From Dipetalonema caudispina (Eukaryota; Nematoda; Chromadorea; Rhabditida; Onchocercidae), in the NCBI GenBank assembly GCA_013365325.1, contig JABVXV010000066.1, forward strand, positions 124,001 through 188,000: a DNA stretch of 64,000 nt, in the 5' to 3' direction. Positions 1-21,200 of this stretch are shown piece by piece. Position numbers and translations under genes: made by a program. The notes under the pieces were generated by a model, which worked only from the letters and a program-made list of their open reading frames with translations, was not told the DNA's origin and ran no database searches. Within the stretch, counting starts at the first letter, position 1, and each line of letters opens with the position of its first letter.

Positions 1-1336
1 AAAAGTTGTAATTTCGGTCATTACGTAAAACCGGTATGGAGAATGATGGTGGGAAGAGATGAGTAGGACGCAATAGTGAAAGCAAAATATAATGAACCAT
101 TTTTGAATGGTATCACTAAAAAATCCGAAAGCTTCGAAAAATCGATCATTCTTAATTAAATCATGTAAAAAAAAAGGAACTGATGAAAATTTGGAAAAGC
201 ACAGTTAATAACTGAATGGCTCAATCCATCTCAATTTCTTCGATCGAATCATCCTCATTTATCTGATCCAATCTTAATCGAGATATATCTACCCGAAGTT
301 CATGTTTCACTTCCATAAACTTATTCATATGTATGTGTTTCTATAATCTTTTATGTATACATGAGAAAAGGCATGTTGCTCCATTAATGAAATGTCAATA
401 TGAGACATTAAAATGAGTCTTTTAAGAAGATAAGAAGAGGGAAGAGACAGATTGCTTGGATTCCCAGGTGAGCAATCATCTGCAACTCAGAATCCAACAG
501 TTCATAGATTGATACAAGGGACATGTATCTCACTCCGAAAAGCACCTGTCCTTCGGTGACCTTCTAGAAAAGAAAAGGAAGGAAGCCTTCTTCCTGTCCT
601 TATCCATGCATCCCAAACCGACCATTCTCTTTTCTCTTTTCTTTAACGAGCAAACAGCAACATATGTTTTCCGCTTCATTGCAAACAATGTAATTAATTG
701 TTCCATCAGGTAAGGTTCCCGAAAAGAAGCACCAATCATCATCGTTATTAGCTTCCTCTTCTTTATATACACCGTAATAGCATTCTCTTGATGGATCTTC
801 CCATTTCTCTCAGTTCTTCCGGGAATTCTCCAAGGTAGCTTATCCATTCAATTTAGCTTTTTCACTCAGTTTTCTCCCACAACTGTAATGCTAATTGGTC
901 AATCAATCAAATAAACCTTATATCAAGAAAAAACAAAGCTACAATTGTCCAAAGAGCTGAAAATTAACCATTACCGACGATGCAAAAAGGAAGCAAAATC
1001 AGAAATGGGTTTTCGAACACCTCTGAGATAATTAATTCACTCACGAATAATTAACAATACTTAAAATAAAATCGAAAATATATATTCGGGCGATTTTTGT
1101 TATTGATTTAGTTACCACTTATACATATTTCATAATGACTTGCTGCTTGCTTCTTGAACTAATTCTTCTGATTCTTTCCCTTAATTTTTTTTAAAACAGT
1201 TTTTAATCCATTTGCTTGGTTTTCTGAAGAACTCGTTACAGCGTATTATTTTATTACAGTTTTGTTTTACTGTTAATCATTTTTTCATTTTTTTTTTTTA
1301 GTTTTTTGGCCATGAAATCTTGAGAATTATTTGCAG
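1..1336. other. AT-rich 5' flank or first intron of egl-43
   Basis: No complete gene is recognisable here. The segment precedes the first confidently read egl-43 exon, which opens after the acceptor TTATTTGCAG ending at 1336. A strong-looking donor (GATTCCCAG|GTGAGC, cut after 468) ends a short open stretch reading KREETDCLDSQ in phase 0. This is compatible with the phase of the exon at 1337, so it could be an upstream egl-43 exon, but I found no start codon for it. The true first exon may lie outside the window. Confidence 0.4.
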
Positions 1337-9955
<8,619 letters not shown>

Positions 9956-11540
9956 AAGTATCCCATAAAAATTTCAAAAATAACCAAATTTAATCGAGAA
10001 GATAAATCTGCAACTTCTCATCCTCGAAATTTTATCTAAAATTCGAAATAAAAAATCTCCCTCATTATGTACCAAATTTTATGTTTTCCTCCTGAACCGT
10101 TAGTTAGTTAATATTGTTAGAGTTACAATAGAATATCGAATCTTCTCTATTTATTCAAAACGAAAAACTATTTTAATAGATTTGACCTGATCTAACTGAT
10201 CGGAGTAATTTTATACTTTTAACATACTATCCCTAAATAATATATTTCGAATCAGTCTTGTTTACTTTAACTGACTTAAAAGACTATAATCAACGAATAA
10301 TACTTTCCTGTATAGAGACTTTTTGTTGTTTTTTTGAAGACGTTCATTTAATTTATCAAAATTTTTTATATACATATTACATATACGTCCAGTCTTTCCA
10401 GTGATCAAAAAAGGGAAACCGGATTATATATGCTGTATTCATTTTAAATTGATAAAAACAGCACGGTACTTCAAAACAAGAAAACGTTTTGACTGCAACA
10501 CAAACGACCACGACTGTACCAAAAACTGATAGTTCAAATGAAAACTTTGTTAAATTTGCAGAAATCTTACTTAAGCAATATACAATTCAAACATTACATA
10601 TATATACAAATGTAATGAGAAAATAAGTGAAATCTTTGGGATTTTCTCAAGATTGTCTGTCAGTTTACAGCACCACGGAGGTGATACAGTAAATTCACGG
10701 ATTTCATTAGCATACCCAACAGATGATACAAACCTTTGATGCACTTGTGATTACTTTATGTAGCAAGGTTACACTATGAATCGACACTCAATTTTTCGTT
10801 TATATTTTCATCATTCACCATGAACTCATTCTCCCTTATTCGGGCAAGATGCGCTTCCTAACGAGTGAGAAAAGACATGCAAATTACAGAACACTTCCTA
10901 GTAAGTTTTTTCTCGAAAAAAGTGTAAGCCTTTCAGTTTAATCATAAGCAACATTTCCTCGCGATTAGCATTGCCAAACTGTTTAATTTGTAAGACAATA
11001 GGAGTCCCTTAATCTTCTGCAATATAAATTCTAGAAATACAGCTTATTTTTCATCCATTACACTAAATTCGGATATCATCGGGATCGTTTATCCTAATTT
11101 GTAAATATGGTCCCTAGCTTTTTAAACGAAACAACGATGTTTTTTTTTATCGTTACGTAAGTGCAGAGCTGCATCAAATTCAAATATCATTTGTATACTG
11201 ATTGATGAAGAAACTCCATACACTACATTAAATGAACCCTAATTAATCTGATACAGAAAGTGATAACAAGCCACAAAAGAAAACGGGATAACGTCAACAA
11301 AAGGCAACATTTGGAAGCATAAATTTCTCATAGTATTTGTTTAAAAGTTTTTATAACAAAAAGAAACACTTCTCATTGTTTATGCCTAACGTGCAGAAAA
11401 GATGGATAACATTAGCAACATGGAATGATAAGAACACTTTGGAATTACTTATCTAATTCAAGCTGGCTGCAGTAAACTGCAAAAGACCGCTTGTTTAAAT
11501 TGTGTGGTTTGAAGTAAAAAACAAGACAGTTTCATTACTC
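9956..11540. other. Convergent intergenic region, egl-43 3' UTR and dTMP kinase 3' UTR
   Basis: This lies between the egl-43 stop codon (+ strand) and the thymidylate kinase stop codon (- strand), so it should hold both 3' untranslated regions. AATAAA-like hexamers occur about 90 bases after the egl-43 stop. I found no exon-like open stretch with splice sites on either strand. Confidence 0.6.
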
Positions 11541-12606
11541 TCAGAGAAAAGCAAGGCTCTTTCTGCTCACACTGTCCAAAATCGGTGCCACCAATTTCCA
11601 AACATTTTCAGAAATTTCTTCAATAGGCAAGGAGGCATCCACTATCTTAAATTGTATAGATGATACAAACTTTTATCATTATTCAGAAGAAAATTTTTTA
11701 AACGAAAAAATCCCAGATCTAGTGCTCAGTATATTTCTCCACACCAATCTAACTTTATTCAAAATTAAATAGACAGAACGATTAATTCATTTAACTTACT
11801 TTCCACAGATCTCTATCCTCAGCGGATAACTTTCCCATGACGTCATTGACCTTCCCTTGGAAACTGCCAAAATCGAAGCGTTCATCACCAAATCCTTTCC
11901 TTTTCTGCGCTTCCTCGAATGAAAGATTGAAGTATATAACACAGTCAGGTCTTAACTCACCCACATCAGCCAGTTTTGCCCACTCCATTGTTATGTCGTC
12001 CGCTCCTTAACCACAAGAAACAAAACGATCATGAATAAGTGTGAACGTTTTTCAGAAAAACTTTATTTTAGCGGTTAATACTTTTGATCAGGCTAACTAC
12101 CTCAAATGTTGAGGGGTTCAGAGTAAAAACAAAATAGTGAGGATACCTTTTGCAAGAGTATATGCAATGCCTGAATAAACGTATCGGTCAACAATCAAAT
12201 GTGTTCCCTCAAGCAATTTTTTCACCATCACGGGCATAAGTGCTTGCCGATTTGCTGCGAATACTAGATGCGCTTCTTTGGGCTCCATTTCAACTTCCTT
12301 TTTCAAATAACGATCAATAAATTTGCCTAAATCGCTTGAGCGATCTAAAATGATTACTGCTATTACGACCAAAAAAACTACATGGGAGTCTTACTAGGTG
12401 TGAAATGACTTTATAATAGTGAAATGTTAATCTCATAACTTCAATAAGTCCTATAAAATAAAGAATCAATAACCAGGAAATGAAATCAAAGCTGCATTGC
12501 CGCCTGTGGCTTTGATACGTTCCACTAATCTTGTGGACTGTAAACTTTTACCAGCTTTGTCGCATCCTTCAAATACGATAAACGCACCACGTACCCGTGA
12601 CCCCAT
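11541..12606 (-). CDS. dtmk-1: Thymidylate kinase (dTMP kinase)
   Basis: Phosphorylates dTMP to dTDP with ATP, the step joining the de novo and salvage dTTP pathways, in cytosol or nucleus. Exons on the minus strand: 12606-12474, 12344-12147, 12005-11800 and 11645-11541, giving 213 residues (human DTYMK is about 212). The P-loop is residues 14-21 (GCDKAGKS). An FPDRSS stretch follows (family FPxRxT/S), then [11 protein letters not shown], the DR(Y/W) substrate motif, then [12 protein letters not shown] and the C-terminal LWKIVDAS. The start ATG follows an acceptor (TGTTGCAG|GAA-ATG), as for a trans-spliced mRNA. The last acceptor could instead lie 24 bases upstream; the chosen one matches human LNWKMVDAS best. 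It is next to egl-43 and ATP synthase f, as on C. elegans cosmid R53 (from memory). Confidence 0.94.
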
Positions 12607-13380
12607 TTCCTGCAACATTAACTATTTATGTTATTCATATCACTACAACTACTTATTGCGAAGGGAATGTACCATTTATTGATAAGCAAAATTCTTATTA
12701 TCCTCGGAAATTAGTGAAACATTATCCATCATACAAATAAACTCACCGGCAGTGTCGACTAGTGCTCACAAAAAGCAATGTAATTGGCAATATGAAATCT
12801 CTTTCATTTTACAGGTCAACAGACACTCAGAGCTTAATATCATGTTTTTCCCCATTGCACATCAATGTTTGCAGTACATAGCAAAGCTACCAATAAAATC
12901 AGGATTCGGTGGTGAAGTACGACTGCCAAAACGAGTTTATCCTTTGTTTTTCGGAAATGCAGAAATAAAGAATGTCCAAATGACTTCTGTCTAATATTCA
13001 TTAAGATAAGGCTCTCCTTTGCCTTTAGTGAATTTCATCAGTCTGAATAGCGAAATTTGTTTTTAACTGTTAAAAATCGGAAGGAGCACTGTCAATTTAT
13101 ACTACAACAATAATCACGTTTCAGAAAAACTAAGAAAGTTTTACAGGTCAGTGAACAACAAGAGCTGAAGAAATAAAAGTTAAGAAGGCCTGGAACTTTG
13201 AAAACGAAATTATATGGAAGCAAAATCTAAGTCGAAATTTATTGTGACAACAGCAAATCCCAAACTTCATTACATACATTCACGAAATCTTAAGCACAAT
13301 AAATAATACAAGTAGAACTATAAAACAAGATCTTAATGATCAAAACATTCAGAAAAAGATCAAAAGTCTATCTATTTCAA
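12607..13380. other. Intergenic region between dTMP kinase and ATP synthase f
   Basis: Holds the promoter or trans-splice side of the thymidylate kinase gene and the 3' UTR of the ATP synthase f gene, both on the minus strand. An 80-codon plus-strand open frame (12752-12994) shows no recognisable domain and no flanking splice signals that I trust. I leave it unannotated. Confidence 0.5.
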
Positions 13381-14471
13381 TCACCAGTGATATTCCGCAA
13401 GAGAAGCCGGAATCTCTTCATAAAAAAGTATTATTCCCAATAGATAAGCAAAAAGAACGAAACGCAAGAAGGATCGTGGCTGAAAAACAAAACGAATATA
13501 CAGTCCCACATCCAACAAACATAAAGCAATTAAACAGATCATTTATAAAGTGAGGTAGGATTTTTTTGACTGGTGGTACTGTATTTAAAATCCCTCAAAG
13601 CAGTTAATCCTACCTATTGATTGTCTTCAGTAAATATTTAAAAGCTAGTCAGTTTTTACCAACGTATTTTAATTAGATTTTCGCCGTTCTTGCAACTCCA
13701 ATACTCACTGGCAAGAACTAAATCAACATCCTTCAGTGATTGTAAGCCTATTCTCGAAATATGCTTCAGTGTAGTCCAGGAAGATATACTACATGTAATA
13801 TATATATATATATATATATATAGTATATTTTCCCAAAATGCCAATCAAAAGCCAGTCAAAACTGTGTATATTCTAAATAACTGGAAATGCAAAAATCTAA
13901 CCAAATTAATAAGATAATGATCGAAATAGTAATGTTCGAATCTGTAAAAACTTTTCACAACAGCGTTTGCAATACCTCCAAACGACTTGTCACGACGTGA
14001 AAGCCATGAACGTAGATCGCATAATTTCACATCCATCAGTTTTGTATCTTCTAGAAACCAATTCAAACGAATAAAACTGATATTCTGATAATGCTTTCGT
14101 TTCATTGAAAAATTTCTTCTACCTCACCAAAACAAGTCTGCCTTGAATTCCATTAAAAGGATATTAAAGATTCAAAAGAATGCCTTAGAACTATATTTAG
14201 ATCCAAAAAAAGTATCCATACTTTTAGTTCCATAATATCTCCAAGGACAATAGGGACCATGAACGCGAGCATTATACCCTTTATCTTGCACGCCAATCTC
14301 GAAACGATTAATTACTCGATTGTACAGGTACACTCCTACACGTTCCAAGAGGCGACAATAGGGTCGATAAAGGTATACATCCCAATATAAATCGTTGTGA
14401 ATTTTCGTGCCAGGCGGTAATGGTGGCACAAATGGCCGGAAGTATTTCGTTACAGGGATTTTTGTTGCCAT
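13381..14471 (-). CDS. Mitochondrial ATP synthase subunit f
   Basis: Small membrane subunit of the Fo sector of mitochondrial F1Fo-ATP synthase, near the peripheral stalk in the inner membrane. Exons on the minus strand: 14471-14222, 14050-13902 and 13479-13381, 165 residues. Exon 2 carries the family signature: KLMDVKLCDLRSWLSRRD then FYRFEHYYFDHYL, matching human KLGELPSWILMRDF and YYRYYNKYI. Exon 3 starts after a perfect TTTTTCAG acceptor and encodes the single transmembrane helix (RFVLFAYLLGIILFY) and the terminal EYHW, like human RKYH. The N-terminal 80 residues are longer than in vertebrates. Reading through the exon 2 donor would stop at 13845 and lose this helix. The start lies four bases after a polypyrimidine acceptor (TTTCAAG|TCTG-ATG), probably a trans-splice site. 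It probably corresponds to C. elegans R53.4. Confidence 0.9.
13799..13821. repeat. (TA)n microsatellite
   Basis: An uninterrupted TA dinucleotide run of about a dozen units lies in the second intron of the ATP synthase f gene. Simple sequence only. Confidence 0.9.
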
Positions 14472-15247
14472 CAGACTTGAAAAAAAGAAAAAGTGAAGAT
14501 TAAGTTACGCAACTTCACTAGAATTCCTTGAATGAAAATTCTAAATAACTCCAATACTCAGAACTAGTCAATAAATCCACCATGTCCTCAATTTGCCGGC
14601 TGATTCATAAATTCCGAGAAAAATGCGAGGTTGTAATTGTTCTGTGAGTGTGTAAAATAACATAAACAATAATTGCTATATCTCAAAAATGTCACAGTGT
14701 CCCACCGATCGAGCTGTCCTACCCCACTACCCAACTCAATCAAAAACACTTTCGCTTGAAAATCCAAAACCATAACGCTGGAAACTGTAAAACACAAAGT
14801 CCATCCTCCCAATTTGAATTCCATTAAACAGTAAGCCATGAAACGTGGAAAACCACCATCCAATCAATAGAACAACTTTGAATTAGTCGTTAGAAGATGT
14901 ATACAAACAGTCAATACTGCGCTGCCGGACCCACGCATTTGTTGCAGCTCATAATATGAATTAATAGAAACAATTTATCAGCAAAATGAACAATGAACTG
15001 AATTATTTTTTTATAACGCAGAATAAAACCGAAAAAAGACGAAGGTAATATGAGCACATGATTAAAATAAATCAGCAAACAAACAAAAAAATGGGCTGAA
15101 AAGGATGCATGCAGCCATCATAAAGAAACAAACAAACACACTTAACACTAAGTTTTAACAATTAAAACTGTGAAAAATGACAGTCTCTAAAATCATGAAT
15201 GTCGGAAAATAATCATTTCATAGAGCTCCGACTTTAAACAATTACGA
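14472..15247. other. Intergenic region between ATP synthase f and anillin
   Basis: About 780 bases between the start of ATP synthase f and the stop codon of anillin, both on the minus strand. It should contain the anillin 3' UTR and the promoter of the ATP synthase gene. A 91-codon minus-strand open frame (14863-14588) lacks splice signals and homology that I recognise. Confidence 0.5.
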
Positions 15248-18200
15248 TTATCCACGAAGTACCTCCAATGTCCCATTCAATGCATTTAACCAAGCACTGC
15301 AAAGCTCCTTCGTGTCCGCAGATAATAATACGCTGAAAAAATGAGACATATTCTCCTATTTATTAACATCATTACTAGTTTACTCTCCAAAGTGAGGCCT
15401 CTTCTTCTTAGCAATACCATGATTATCAAAGTAATCTGACATCAAACCGTTTCTTTTCTATAAGAGAGGGTGACGTTGGGACTAAAAGATCGACGGTAAA
15501 AGCATTTGGGCGTGAACAGATTTCGTGCGGTGCATGGCTGATTTCTTTGTCTGTACATTTCGAGAGATCCATGCATGCAAGAGGTGGCTGAAATGCAATT
15601 CATGCTATAGAAACATCTTTGAAATCTTATAACGCTGTTGCGTTCCTGTGTTAAGTTACACATAGAAACCTTTTCAGAAGCTTCATCATCTGGATATTTC
15701 CAAAATTGCACCACACCACAACGTAAAACAGCCCAATATCTAGCCCATGATCCCAATCCAGATATTATTTGATACATGGTCTGAAATAAAATCACATTAC
15801 TGGGATCCATTAAAAATGAATAAAAACGGAAATTCAAAAAGCCTAATTCTAACGATCCTCACCGATTAGTGATGTCCCAACTTACCAAGAATCCTCGGAA
15901 ATCGATTTCGATAGTAGGAGGAAGTGTTGTGCAGCGAGAATCAATCTCAATCGTTCCCTCCAACGGATAAACCGCTCCATCTAGGTAGAATTTTTGCATA
16001 CCAACGGTATCCCTATTCAAATGGATATGCCCACAGCATGTGAATTCTGAGAAGCCCACAACTGATTCATTACCACATATCTTTTTAGCTAAAAATTAAT
16101 CTGATTAAGAAAGGGACGAGAAGAATTCTAGGATTTTAGAGCGGATTTGATAAAGCAATATAAAACCAACATGGACTCAACAACGACTTCGCTTTGTTCT
16201 TCAGCATGCTGCATGAATAATCATCCGAGCGACGATTTTCACTGACTTTCTAAAAATGTACTAGTTGCTGACAAAATCAACAATATGTGGCAAAAGAATT
16301 GATCGAGAAAACGGCCTGTCTCAAAGCTTTGAACTTTAAAACGCAGTGACAAAGGTGGGCTGTAGACTGTTTCATTATGCATAGATGTTCAGATGATAAA
16401 AAAGTGTTGGGATTATAAGTATCACTGTAAAACGGGCGTTGGTTTACACTAATATACGCCATCAGAAAACATCAAAAAATTTCAAGACCCAAAAATATTG
16501 ATCAAGTAACTGTTTCCTAAGCTACCTGCAAATAATACTCGAGTGAAATACATAGAAATTCCAAAGATCTGCAAATATTACATACAAATAAAAACTGTTG
16601 TTACCAAAGCATAAATTTCCAATAGCACTGTAAAATCGACCGGTAGATTTGTGAAACGAATCTGATCAGAAAAATGAACTTTGCTAACACGCAAAGCTCG
16701 CGTATCCATCAAGGTAACTGTTTGCGTAGCTTCTACTTGTTCATCAGTTTTCAGAAGGATAACAAAAGCATACGAAACATCTAGATAAAGGCAGTTTGTT
16801 CATATCAAGAAAATTCAAAGTAGAATGTAACAAAGAGAAGATTATAGTCATGAAAAGCACTTCATTAGAAATTATAAAGACACTCTACAACAAACATCAG
16901 CGTAAACTTACTTTCATCAATATTACGAACGCAAAAGTTGCGATTGAGATAAACGTTAATTGATGTAAGGTCGATAGCTCCACGCATACGTTTTGCTAGT
17001 GGAAGGACCGGTTCCTTGACAAGTCGACGTGTTTTCAAACGTTGCATTTCATTTTGTAATGCCAGAAGTCGTTCGCGCGCCAGTAACAAACCACGTTGCG
17101 CGCTTAGCTGTAATTGTATCACAAAATATCTATACAGAGTTTCGCCACTTTTCAGATTTGCTCAAAAATTTCTGCGGAACGAAAAATTTGAAGCATTTAC
17201 AGCAAAATTTACTTCAAGAATTGCCTAACATTAACAGCAACCAAATAAAAGGAAGCATTCCTTATCTACAAGACGGCAAACTAACCTCGACAAGAGTCCC
17301 ATTAAAACTGTTGTTTTTTTTACAGTGAGTTAATGCCAATGATGCCTGTGCAATCTGACCCTCCTGGATCATTATTTCTTGTTTTATTGTCTGCAATCCT
17401 TACTCCACATATAAAGCTTAACAAGAACCACTTCTAATCAAGAAATGAGGAAACCTATGCAGGTAATTCAATTGCAATTGCAACTTAAAAAAATCCAACT
17501 AATTTCATTAAAGTAAAAAAAGTTCCAGCTTTTATTAAAATTCAGGCCAAATTCAGAAATGTACCACCATTACCTGCAGCTCTATATCTGATTGTTGTAG
17601 TTGAACGATTTCATGTGCTGTCGAAGCCGTTATCGAAGAGATGCCACTTCGATTAAACACATAACTTGTAGAAGGATGTATACGACCATTAGCTGCTGGT
17701 GAACCATCAAGGGGAGTGGAAGTAGCCATTGGATCTGTTGTAATCATGTGATCTCCAATTTTGGCACTTTTCACCTGGAAATAAGCGATTTTCGTTCCAC
17801 TACTTACAACTGCTTTTATTCTAGTTGAGATAGCATACATGACTATTTTAATTACATCATATATGTTGGCAATCACGGCAAATGCGCCTTAGGAAACATT
17901 AATCCTGAAATCACCAGCTTCGAGAATAGAACTCTTATTTACATGAATATGAGATCCATAAAAGGCACAATACAATCTCAAATTTGAAGGATAAACAGAA
18001 CTGCTCAAAAAATGGAAGCCCAAAGCCTTAATCTAAACTTCCTAAAAGATCATCTTCGGAAACAGTTTCTAACTACCAAATCAAACTTACACCCGGATTT
18101 TTGTGTTCATAAGTTGCCAATCGTTCGCCAGCGGATGGAGGTGGCGAATAAACAGCTGGAGAAAAACGAACAGGGTCGTCACCATTTGGTGATTTACGGT

Positions 18201-21200
18201 GTTCTTTTTCCAAATCACGGTATAGCGAGATCTGGATAATTTTTCTTTTTTTTTTTTTTTTTTTGTAAACACCATAAGCAGTCATTACAGACAAAATAAA
18301 AAAGGAATAAAGTAGTGAATATCTCCAGCATACAAAATAATTTATAGTAACATGATAAGTACTTTACATTTCTCGAATGCTTAATTCTAATAAATGTAGA
18401 AGCTATAAAAACATGCTGCTAACCGAATAGCTAGCTTTTGCATGTGGCGGTGAAGGTTTTCCTAGAGATTCTTGCGAACACTGTTGACCAGGAGTTGCTA
18501 GTGACTCAGTCTAAAACATATTTGGTCAAGATTTAAGTTGATCAGATTACATTGAATTAACTGTTAGAAGTTCAATTTTCAAGTCAATCAAAGCAAACCT
18601 TGTTGACGAAATCAAACGCTTTTTCTACTTCAGCAACATGATCTACAACTTCGCTATCAAATCTCTCGTCATAAACTGAAAAAATGTAAACATATAGTTT
18701 GTAGAAATTGATCAACAGATCAATAGATCTGACACATAAACTGTTTACGTTTTTGTGAACGGTCAGTAACAACACCCATATGGTAGTTCGGTTGTACTTC
18801 GGGATTATAATTCCTTTGACGAATGTGCACTTGCGCAGCATAAGATGGGTCCCGACTAAGTATCTGCAATAGGTTCTACAATTAATACAGTGGACTTGAG
18901 TAATACATATATGCAAACAAAAAATCATTTTTATATCTCAAAATCGATCAGTTTTTGCTTGAAGTGATCTATTCAGTGTTATGAATCTGTCATAAATGTA
19001 TTCTCTGCATATAAAGCCTCGATTCAAACATCAACACTCCATGATTCATATTCAACACGAAATAAAAGTTTTTTGATAGTTGATAAGTGAAATGCGCTGA
19101 TTTACATTACTCCGCTTCCAAAATATTCGTGGCAGAAGTGATAGCAGAAAAACATGGATTTCTAACTAAATAATTACTTCATTTAATCATTCATAGATCT
19201 ACCAGAATGCGCAAATTACTGTACCTCATTCGTCACCCTACTGTAGCTGCTGTCATAACGCTTCAGACTGGTTATGCCCTGGAAAAGAATTTTCAAGTAG
19301 CAAAGAGAATACAAATTTCCAAAACACTTTCATCACATCAACATTGGAAAAGTTACACTTGTACATGCTTATGTTAAACAAAAATAATGAGTGAAAAAAA
19401 TGAAAACCTTGCGCAATCCTAATTCGTATTGCTGCTGATCCCAAACGTTAGCGCAGCTCGTACTATTGTACGGTAAATTGTGAGAGGGGCTTCCACGACT
19501 TGCGAACTCATTCCATTCATCCGATCGCGGTGAAGGTGACCTTGCAACACTACAGATATTGTGGTTCGAGTCAACAGCATACTGAACATTTTGAATACTT
19601 CTGTAATTGGTAACGCCCGGCACTGGTTGTAATATGCTCGGAACGTGCTGTGAGTATCGTTTCTGGTTTGTTGGTTTTCGTGGTGTTGTATCAGTTTGAA
19701 TTGCTCGCAGTGAATTTTGACACTTATTTGGGGCCGACACCGATTCAAACCTAAAAATATTTTTGCAAAAAACACGAAAATTAGTGTGGTAAAGGAATTA
19801 AAGATATATAAAATCCAACCGATTTACAATGCTGCGTACGCTGCGTGCTTCAACAACTCCCTTATCTTTTACAAACTGTCCTTCAAACCCATTTCTTTTG
19901 CACGGAACTGTGAAATCTAAATGAGTTCCATATCTTCCTGAGTTTGTAGTCAGAGTGGACCGCTGTTGTAAGATTAAATCATCTGAAACATTAAACTCTT
20001 TTTCAGCTGGAAAACAAAAAAAGGAAAGTGACTAAATGAGTAGAACTGAGTTCTAAAAGCAATAAATAAAACAAACCTCGAAACTCCCCGATATTGACTT
20101 CAGGCTCTCGATGATAGCTTTTATTGATAATGTTCGGCGGAACTGACTTACCGCGCCGTTTCAAATGATCCATCTCTCGCAACATTTCTACACTTGCTGC
20201 ATCACTCATCGTTTCAAACAATGATGCCAGTTTACGTGTTTGTCCTCTTGGCAAACGGTCGCTGTAATATATAGCAATCTAATTAAAAATCTTATCTACT
20301 AGTAATTGAAATTGCCGCTGAAATACCAAGAACAAAAACAGGACACTATCGTATACAGAACTGTTGCAGTGTAGTTATCGCTAGAAGCGTTAACTACTTT
20401 TTATTAGAAGGTAAGTTAGACTAAAAAGCGCGGTTTCATTTGATATTTTATTATGCTGTATTCTTTTCTAGCGTTATCTTTTCTGAAACCAGCTTCAATT
20501 GAGATGTTATTGATTAGCAAAACTGTTGCATTTCAGATCATGACCAAGCACGACATGATTAAAATAATCACTAAATTAATAATGTGCACATATGACCAAG
20601 GAAGAGTCATTACCAGAAATACTATGACAGAATTCTTCTTTATACTTTCACTACAGACTTAAAAATTCAACTGATGAATCCTTGCAAACAGAAAGCAGCG
20701 AGTTTTGCGAAAGCCATAAATCTAATTTTCTTCGAAAAGAAACTTCATTATACAAGATATCTCCACAAAATACCTGTAATTAGTAGCAAGACTTGCCAAT
20801 GCTTTCTCGTCAAAAAGATGACCTGTTTCTGACAATAAAGCATACCGAATTGTTGAGCGCACATCGCTATCCGATCTTTGCGATATCTTTTCGTAGCTAT
20901 TTTCGTGACAATATCGCTTCAAAAGATTTTCCTTCTGTTCTTGGACTATACATTCATACTGCTGGTTCACAGGCATTGCTGCCTTTTTATCCATCTTAAA
21001 TAACTATACAATTTTCTCCATCTCAAGTATCATGGACAAAAAGAAAGTACAATTCAAACACTCTGCAAACAGGAAACTGTAAAATAGGAGGTAATAAGGT
21101 AATGGCACCAGAAATGGGTATCACTAATATGAGAAAAGCAATTCACTGAAACAGCGAAAATCTCTAGGCAGTAGAAGTGAGTAATTTAAATAAAAATAAC

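Noticed and set aside
12752..12994. 80-codon plus-strand frame beside dTMP kinase
   Set aside because: No domain, no splice or start context, and it overlaps the expected 5' flank of a minus-strand gene.
13845..13901. Read-through end of ATP synthase f exon 2
   Set aside because: It stops without the conserved C-terminal helix; the third exon at 13479-13381 supplies the helix and the family's YH ending in correct phase.
13925..13945. GTTCGAATC resembling a tRNA T-loop
   Set aside because: No acceptor stem, anticodon arm or D-loop can be folded around it, and it lies in an intron of ATP synthase f.
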